From assembly GCA_035506575.1 (NCBI GenBank), contig DATJPD010000183.1:1-64000 (forward strand): a stretch of 64,000 nucleotides of DNA, written 5' to 3'. Position numbers and translations under genes: made by a program. Shown here piece by piece: positions 58,138 through 64,000 of this stretch; within the stretch, counting starts at the first letter, position 1; the number at the start of each line of letters is the position of its first letter. The stretch is from DATJPD01 sp035506575. GTDB lineage: Bacteria > Pseudomonadota > Alphaproteobacteria > CACIAM-22H2. The notes beneath the pieces were generated by a model that did no database searches, was not told the origin of the DNA, and saw nothing but the letters and a program-made list of their open reading frames with translations.

Positions 58138-61100
58138 CTAACGCGACAGAACCGGCACGCATTCCTCGTAGGGCATCAGCGGCGACCGTGCGCAGCGTTG
58201 GCCCTGTTCGTTGGCTTTCAAAGCCACGGGCGGTTCCGGAAGCGGTACGCTTCCATCGAGGTAGGCGTTGGCGAACAGATTCGCCATCGCGTCGGCCCGT
58301 TCGATGCTCGATGGAGAGATGACGATGACGCCGCCCTCGCCGTGTTCGGGGCCTCCGGCTGCCGGAAGCGCACCCGCGCCGACGCCGAGGATACCAGTGG
58401 CTGCCGGGATTGGGACGGCCCCGTTTCCGCCTGATTGCTGCGCCTGGACTTGAGCACGGACACCGTTGGGCGATGCGGCCATGGGCGCCGCCGTCACGGT
58501 CAACACGCCATTGGCATAGGTGATGATGTAGTTGGTTGGGTTGAACGTGCCGCCGGTGGCGTTGGAGGCGATGATGTCATAGGGCGAGCCGACGGCCGTG
58601 GCCGCGGCGGGCGCGCCCGCGCTGCTGAGGGTCACCGAGCCGACCGTTTCGCCGTTCTTGAGGCCGCTTGCCGTGAACTCGCTGCCGGTGAAATTCGTGG
58701 TCTGACCGGCGGTCTTGGTGGCGTTGTTGGCGGTCACGATCAAGGGCGCCGGGGCAATGGTCAGGATGCCGTTGACGTAGGTGATCGTGTAGTTGCCGGC
58801 GTTGAAGGTGCCGCCGGAGGCGTTTGATGGCGCCACCGTATAGGGCGAACCGGCGACGCTCGAGGTCGGGCCGGCACCGGTCATCGTGACGGTGCCGATC
58901 GTCTCACCGTTCTGGAGGCCGCTGGCTGTAAACTCTGTGCCGCTAGGCCCTCGTCCGTAGGTCGTGGTCGCGTTGTTGGCGATGACCGTCAGCGGCGCCG
59001 GGGCGATCGTCAGCGTGCCGTTGACATAGGTGATGCTGTAGTTGCCCGGATTGAACGTTCCGCTGGCGGCGTTCGATACCGTGATCGCATACGGCGAGCC
59101 GGCGACGCCGGCGGTGGCCGCAGCCCCGGCGGTGTTGAGCGTCGCCGATCCGACCGTCTCGCCGTTCTTGATCCCGTTCGCCGTGAACTCGCTGCCTGTG
59201 AAGGTCGTGGTCTGGCCGTAGGTCTTGGCAGCATTGTTGGCGGTCACCGTCAGCGGTGCGGGAGCGATGGTCAGAACGCCATTGGCATAGGTGATGCTGT
59301 AGTTGCCGGGGTTGAACGTGCCACCGGTGGCGTTCGAGGCCGTAACGGCGTAGGGCGAGCCTGCGACCCCGGCGCTGGCGGGTGTGCCGGCGCTGCTGAG
59401 ATTGACCGATCCGACCGTCTCACCGTTCTTGAGCCCGTTCGCCGTGAACTCGCTGCCGGTGAAGGTCGTGGTCTGGCCGTAGGTCTTTGATGCGTTGTTG
59501 GCGGTGACCGTCAGCGGTGCCGGCGCGATGGTCAGAACGCCATTGGCATAGGTGATGCTGTAGTTGCCCGGGTTGAACGTGCCGCCGGCGGCGCCCGAGG
59601 GCGTGACCGCATAGGGCGAGCCTGCGACCCCGGCGGTGGAGGGTGCGCCGGCGCTGTTGAGAGTGACCGATCCGACCGTCTCACCGTTCTTGAGCCCGTT
59701 CGCGCTGAATTCGCTGCCGGTGAAGGTCGTGGTCTGGCCGTAGGTCTTTGATGCGTTGTTGGCGGTGACCGTCAGCGGTGCCGGCGCAATGGTCAGAACG
59801 CCGTTGGCATAGGTGATGCTGTAGTTGCCCGGGTTGAACGTGCCGCCGGTGGCGTTCGAGGCCGTAACGGCATAGGGCGAGCCAGCGATCCCGGCGGTGG
59901 CCGGCGCGCCCGCGCTGTTGAGAGCGACCGATCCGACCGTCTCGCCGTTCTTGAGCCCGTTCGCGCTGAACTCGCTGCCGGTGAAGGTCGTGGTCTGGCC
60001 GTAGGTCTTCGATGCGTTGTTGGCGGTGACCGTCAGCGGCGCCGGAGCAATGGTCAGAACGCCATTGGCATAGGTGATGCTGTAGTTGCCCGGGTTGAAC
60101 GTGCCGCCGGTGGCGTTCGAGGCCGTGATCGCATAGGGGGAGCCAGCGACCCCCGCGGTGGCTGCAGCCCCGGCGGTGTTGAGCGTCACCGACCCGACGG
60201 TTTCGCCGTTCTGCAGGCCGGATGGCGCGAACTCGCTGCCGGTGAAGGTCGTGGTCTGGCCGTAGGTCTTTGACGCATTGTTAGCCGTGATGGTCAGCGG
60301 CGCGGGAGCCACCGTGAGCGCGCCGTTGTGGTAGGTGATGGTGTAGTTCGCGGAATTGAACGTTCCGCCGGCAGCACCCGAAACCAAAATCGCATAAGGC
60401 GAGCCGGAACATCCGGCTGTGCCCGCGGCGCCGGCGCTCGACAGCGATGCCGAGCCGACCGTCTCGCCGTTCTTGAGGCCGCTGGCCGAGAACTCGTTGC
60501 CGCTCAATGTAACGGTTTGGCCGTAGGTCTTGGACGCGTTATTGGCCGTAATGGAGAGGGGCGCCGCATTCACGGTCAGTGCGCCATTCGCGTAGGTGAT
60601 GGCGTAGTTCACGGGATTGAACGTGCCGCCGGCGGCATTGGAGCCCGTGATGTCATAGGGCGAACTCCCGCACCCCGCGGTGGCGATCGCACCGGCACTG
60701 GCGAGCGACACCGACCCGATGGTCTCGCCGTTCTTCAGTCCGACCGAGGAGAACTCGCTCCCGGCGAATGTGGTCGTGTCGCCGTAGGTCTTGGTCAGGT
60801 CGTTCGCCGTGACGGTCAAGGTCGCGGGGCTGACATAGAGCTTGCCGGAACTGGCCAACGTTCCGATCGCGTAGCCGTCCGCTCCTGCGGCGGAGTTGAG
60901 ATTGATCGTATATGGCGAGCCGCTCACCCCCGCGGTGCTGGCGGTCCCGCTTGAGCTCAGGCTGGCCGAACCGACCGCCGTGCCAGTTGTGTCGGCAAGA
61001 TAGGCACCGCTGACGCCGGGGCGGAGCCCGCTGGTTACCGTATAGGCTGCACCGACGGCGGCCGTGGCGTCCTGCCCATAGATCTTGGACGCGTCCGTGG

Positions 61101-63975
61101 AGGTCAGGGAGATCGTAGGCTGATAGGCGAATAGATAGCGGTTGCCGCTCTGCGTGACGCTGGCGGGCGGCAGCGTGGAATACGTGGCATGCCAGATGGC
61201 GGTGTTCCCGCTGTCCAGACCATTGAATGTATCGTTCCCCGACCCCCCGTCGGCGCCCGGGTCTGCCGGGTTCGAGTATACGAGCCAGCGACCGCTGCCG
61301 CTGACGTTCAGCGCGTTGGCGCCGATATTGTTTGTGAACACGCCACCCGCCGACAGCACGATGGCCTGATTGGCGCCGGCCGTGATCCCCGGAGCCGCCG
61401 CCAGCGTCAGGTTTCCGGGGGTCGTGATCGTCACGGCGCCAGTGGAGTTAATCCCGTTCACGAACAGGCCGTTAGGATCTCCATTGACAGAGAGGTTCGC
61501 GCTGTCCGCCAGCGTCACGGTGCCCAAGGCCACGCTCGCGTCGCCGGTGACCGTTCCGAAGACATTCGATCCGTTGCTCAGCGAATAGTTGGCGCCGTTC
61601 TGCAGCACCAGGTTGCCGCTCGCCGTGATGTTGACCGGCTGCGTCTGCGACACGGTTCCCGTGCTGTCGTTCAGAATTAGATATTTTCCAGCTGCACTGA
61701 TGGTGATGCCGGAAAGGCTGCCGACGTTGCCGATCGACAGATCGCCCGAGCTTTTGAATTGAACCGTGCCCCCAGCGGAAAAAGCGACCGTGCCGACCGA
61801 GTTGACGGCGCCCTGCAGAGAGATCGTCGAACCCGCCGAGGCTGCCAAGCTGGACGCGCTGATCGCGCCGGTCCCTTGCGATATCTGGCCGCCCGTGCTG
61901 GTCAGGATCACCGTGCCACCGGTGCCGTTGCTGCCGCCCAAGCTCGTGATTCCGCCGGAGCCAAGGGAGATGGCGCCGCCCGCCGTCAAGGTGACGGCGC
62001 CGCCGTTTTTATTGTTGCCGGTCCCGCTTGCGGTGATCGTGCCGGCGGTGAGGGTGCCGATCGAATCGGTCACCGTGACATTGCCGCCGGCCGAGCCGTT
62101 CGCCGTCGTATTGAGCGAGCCGATGGTGATGTTGCCGATATTGGTCGCGCCGCCGCCGCCGAAGCCGCCCGAGGTGCACAGGGCGCTGTTGCCGTTGCAA
62201 GCCTCGATGTTGATGGCGGCGCCGCTTGTCGAAATACTCGTCCCGCCTGCCATGGTGAACGCCGCCTTGCCGGCATCGCGGTTCGCTGCCGTTGCGCCGC
62301 CGTCGTTGATCGTTGCCGTGAACGCTCCATTATTGGTCGAGATGTTGGCGTTGACTGCGATGCTGTCACCCGCATTCAAGGTCAGCGCCCGGTTGTTGTT
62401 CGTCATCGTGATCGCGTTGGTGACCGTGATGTTGTTGTTCGCCTGCAGGAGAACGTCGGCGTTGATGTTGGTGAATGCGGCGCTGTCGACGGTGATGTCG
62501 GCCGCATTCCCGCCTGTCGCCCAGTTGGTGGGGTTGGTGAGCGCGCCACCGCCCGAGACGATGGTGATGTTGTGCGGATCGAGCAGCCACGTTCCGGCCG
62601 CGCCGAACGGTGCGCTCAGGTCGACCGATGCCTGCGCGCCGACGCCGAGCTGCCCGCCCGACGTCTCGATGAACCCGCCGTTGCCCGCCAGGCTCCCGCC
62701 ACGCGCGGTGATACTGCCGTTGAAGACCGTCGCCTGATCCGACCACACGGCGACATTGCCGCCGTCGCCGTAGGTGATGGCGTCTGCCGTGATCGTGGCG
62801 GCCGGATCGACATAAGCCGTCTGGGCGTTCGGCTCCGGCCCGGCGCCATGGAAATTGCCGCCGATCAGCGTCGTGCCTCCGCCCGCATTGCCGGAGACGT
62901 TGATGCTGGCGCCGGCATTGAGGGCCACGTTCTGGCCGAGGACCTTGACCGTGCCACCGGTCTGGCCGGCACCGGTTCCCGAGGCGTCCAAGGTGCCGCT
63001 GACCGCGACCTGACCGCCGTCGCCGCTCGAGAGGATGATCTCGCCGCCGGCGACCGTGGCCGCGCGCGCCTCGATGACGCCCGACATGTCGATCACGTTG
63101 TTGACGACGTTCTTGGCGACGTTCGCGGTCAGGTACACGCTGCCGCCGTCGGCCAGGATACGGCCGGAGTTGACCACGGCCGCACCGAGCGGCTGGCCGT
63201 CCGGGCCCATCGCCTGCTGCAGCACCTTGTCCGAGACCGCGAGTTGCACCAGTCCATCGCCGGCGAGGTCGAGCGTGTAGGTATTGCCCGAGGCGAGCTG
63301 CACCTTCCCGAGCCGCGCCTCGACGATGCCGTTGTTGGCGACACCCGGGGCGACGAGGGCGACCAAGCCGGCGTCGGCGACGGTGATGGTGCCGTCATTG
63401 ACGACCGAGGCGTTGGGCTTGCCCGGTGTATCAAAGCTGAGCTTGCCGCCCGACATGAAGCCGTTGACGCTCGACATCGACATCGTCGCGGTCGTCGCCA
63501 CGAGACCGGCGACATCGACGTGCGACCCGGGTGCGAACCAGATCCCGTTGGGATTGGCAACCACGACCTGGCCGTTGGAGCCGAGAGACCCGTAAATCGA
63601 CGAGGCGCTGGCGCCGACCACCTGATTGACCGAGACCGAGCTCGCGCCCGGCTGATTGATCGTCACCGAGTTTCCGGTGGCGATCGAGAAGCTGTTCCAG
63701 TTCGTGACCGCGCGGTTGGTCGACTGATTGATCGTGAGCTGGCTCGAGCTCGTCTGCGTGATCGTGGCGCTGCCGCCGACGACCACACCACCCTGCGGCA
63801 ACGACTGCGCGGAGGCCGCCCCGGCGGTCAGAATGAGACATCCCGTAAGAGCGGTGGTGGCCAGAAGATGACCGGTCGAGCGCGGCAGCGGCCCGCGTGG
63901 CGCGCGACGGCAGCTTGCATCGCACCGGATCGGCAAAGCTCGCTTGTTTCGGGGACTGGCCGCCCGTCGGGGCAT
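58138..63975 (-). CDS. Two-partner secretion adhesin TpsA with MBG-type repeats
   Basis: 1945-residue secreted adhesin. An extended signal peptide (about 57 residues, ending GAASAQ) precedes the TPS secretion domain with NPNGIWFAPG (about 140-150). A beta-helical filament continues to about residue 930. After a degenerate repeat, nine 87-residue MBG-type repeats follow (about 1048-1829; core TANNASKTYGQTTTFTGSEF and GNYSITYANGVLTIAP). The last 120 residues end with C1928 and C1939. HMW1-type TpsA proteins use a C-terminal cysteine pair to stay anchored to the cell, so this protein may remain surface-tethered. It is the whole gene; the ATG at 63975 is 25 bases from the window end, so its promoter is outside. 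Confidence 0.92.
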   Translation of the reverse strand: MPRRAASPRNKRALPIRCDASCRRAPRGPLPRSTGHLLATTALTGCLILTAGAASAQSLPQGGVVVGGSATITQTSSSQLTINQSTNRAVTNWNSFSIATGNSVTINQPGASSVSVNQVVGASASSIYGSLGSNGQVVVANPNGIWFAPGSHVDVAGLVATTATMSMSSVNGFMSGGKLSFDTPGKPNASVVNDGTITVADAGLVALVAPGVANNGIVEARLGKVQLASGNTYTLDLAGDGLVQLAVSDKVLQQAMGPDGQPLGAAVVNSGRILADGGSVYLTANVAKNVVNNVIDMSGVIEARAATVAGGEIILSSGDGGQVAVSGTLDASGTGAGQTGGTVKVLGQNVALNAGASINVSGNAGGGTTLIGGNFHGAGPEPNAQTAYVDPAATITADAITYGDGGNVAVWSDQATVFNGSITARGGSLAGNGGFIETSGGQLGVGAQASVDLSAPFGAAGTWLLDPHNITIVSGGGALTNPTNWATGGNAADITVDSAAFTNINADVLLQANNNITVTNAITMTNNNRALTLNAGDSIAVNANISTNNGAFTATINDGGATAANRDAGKAAFTMAGGTSISTSGAAINIEACNGNSALCTSGGFGGGGATNIGNITIGSLNTTANGSAGGNVTVTDSIGTLTAGTITASGTGNNKNGGAVTLTAGGAISLGSGGITSLGGSNGTGGTVILTSTGGQISQGTGAISASSLAASAGSTISLQGAVNSVGTVAFSAGGTVQFKSSGDLSIGNVGSLSGITISAAGKYLILNDSTGTVSQTQPVNITASGNLVLQNGANYSLSNGSNVFGTVTGDASVALGTVTLADSANLSVNGDPNGLFVNGINSTGAVTITTPGNLTLAAAPGITAGANQAIVLSAGGVFTNNIGANALNVSGSGRWLVYSNPADPGADGGSGNDTFNGLDSGNTAIWHATYSTLPPASVTQSGNRYLFAYQPTISLTSTDASKIYGQDATAAVGAAYTVTSGLRPGVSGAYLADTTGTAVGSASLSSSGTASTAGVSGSPYTINLNSAAGADGYAIGTLASSGKLYVSPATLTVTANDLTKTYGDTTTFAGSEFSSVGLKNGETIGSVSLASAGAIATAGCGSSPYDITGSNAAGGTFNPVNYAITYANGALTVNAAPLSITANNASKTYGQTVTLSGNEFSASGLKNGETVGSASLSSAGAAGTAGCSGSPYAILVSGAAGGTFNSANYTITYHNGALTVAPAPLTITANNASKTYGQTTTFTGSEFAPSGLQNGETVGSVTLNTAGAAATAGVAGSPYAITASNATGGTFNPGNYSITYANGVLTIAPAPLTVTANNASKTYGQTTTFTGSEFSANGLKNGETVGSVALNSAGAPATAGIAGSPYAVTASNATGGTFNPGNYSITYANGVLTIAPAPLTVTANNASKTYGQTTTFTGSEFSANGLKNGETVGSVTLNSAGAPSTAGVAGSPYAVTPSGAAGGTFNPGNYSITYANGVLTIAPAPLTVTANNASKTYGQTTTFTGSEFTANGLKNGETVGSVNLSSAGTPASAGVAGSPYAVTASNATGGTFNPGNYSITYANGVLTIAPAPLTVTANNAAKTYGQTTTFTGSEFTANGIKNGETVGSATLNTAGAAATAGVAGSPYAITVSNAASGTFNPGNYSITYVNGTLTIAPAPLTVIANNATTTYGRGPSGTEFTASGLQNGETIGTVTMTGAGPTSSVAGSPYTVAPSNASGGTFNAGNYTITYVNGILTIAPAPLIVTANNATKTAGQTTNFTGSEFTASGLKNGETVGSVTLSSAGAPAAATAVGSPYDIIASNATGGTFNPTNYIITYANGVLTVTAAPMAASPNGVRAQVQAQQSGGNGAVPIPAATGILGVGAGALPAAGGPEHGEGGVIVISPSSIERADAMANLFANAYLDGSVPLPEPPVALKANEQGQRCARSPLMPYEECVPVLSR
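58489..60830 (-). repeat. Nine tandem 261-base repeats in the adhesin gene
   Basis: Nine consecutive units of about 261 bases (87 codons; the eighth is 4 codons shorter) encode MBG-type domains. Central units 4-6 differ by only a few residues and look recently duplicated, while the first, second and eighth units have diverged most. An array this regular can expand or contract by recombination. Confidence 0.9.
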
Positions 63976-64000
63976 GAACCGGGACTTCTCTGCGCTATGT

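Noticed and set aside
58489..60830. Regular direct repeats resembling a CRISPR array
   Set aside because: Units are 261 bases, head to tail and in frame within one protein; there are no spacers and no cas genes.
61766..62737. 323-codon proline-rich frame antisense to the adhesin
   Set aside because: The Pro/Ala/Val repeats simply mirror the Gly/Thr/Asn-rich adhesin codons.

Overview
This is a 64 kb stretch of a high-GC, gene-dense chromosome, almost certainly from an alphaproteobacterium, most likely of the Hyphomicrobiales/Rhizobiales. The evidence is the exopolysaccharide locus with a ChvI-like response regulator, FixK/FNR-type boxes, a transglutaminase-like cysteine peptidase of alphaproteobacterial type, DUF3775 and DUF1488-like proteins, and dense antisense open frames from strong GC3 bias. 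No RNA genes, insertion sequences, CRISPR arrays or prophage genes were seen. I call 48 protein genes; only the first is cut by the window edge.

Region 1 (1-22.7 kb) is a Wzx/Wzy-type exopolysaccharide locus: ManC and GalE (sugar nucleotides), an outer-membrane beta-barrel, a short Wza-like export protein, a Wzc-like tyrosine-kinase co-polymerase, five glycosyltransferases, a WcaJ-like initiating phosphotransferase, a Wzy-like polymerase, a Tat-exported beta-helix protein, and Gmd (GDP-4-keto-6-deoxymannose). It ends with an orphan ChvI-like response regulator, a PqqD/HPr-kinase-like fusion and a nucleotidyltransferase. The last two resemble RiPP-type peptide-modifying kinases and NTases, but no precursor peptide is visible. 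No Wzx flippase is seen.

Region 2 (23-31 kb) is a catabolic island: FAH-family hydrolase, D-2-hydroxyacid dehydrogenase, creatinase-fold protein, alpha/beta hydrolase, TetR regulator, amidohydrolase, aryl-acid AMP ligase and SDR. Region 3 (31.3-37.6 kb) returns to polysaccharide: FkbM methyltransferase, a sixth glycosyltransferase, a CBS-domain/DegT aminotransferase fusion (perosamine-synthase-like, the logical next step after Gmd), a two-Rossmann flavoprotein and a Nudix hydrolase. Region 4 (37.6-42.5 kb) is a second catabolic set with paralogues of region 2 (FAH, creatinase-fold, two amidohydrolases) plus a cupin.

Region 5 (42.5-55.5 kb) holds an HlyD / double-ABC RbbA-type / ABC-2 permease operon, FtsH with DUF3775, an AMP/thymidine-phosphorylase-like enzyme, an endonuclease/exonuclease/phosphatase-fold protein, a small cytochrome c, a DUF1488-like protein and a Ycf46-like AAA ATPase. 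Six palindromes matching TTGA-N6-TCAA (FNR/FixK/Dnr type) lie in its intergenic gaps and in no other gap I inspected, so it reads as one low-oxygen (or NO) regulon of otherwise unrelated genes. This is the clearest hidden structure in the window.

Region 6 (55.5-64 kb) has a LapG-like cysteine peptidase and a two-partner secretion pair: a TpsB transporter and a 1945-residue TpsA adhesin with nine 87-residue MBG-type repeats and a C-terminal cysteine pair. Functions are assigned from motifs read by eye; no database search was run.
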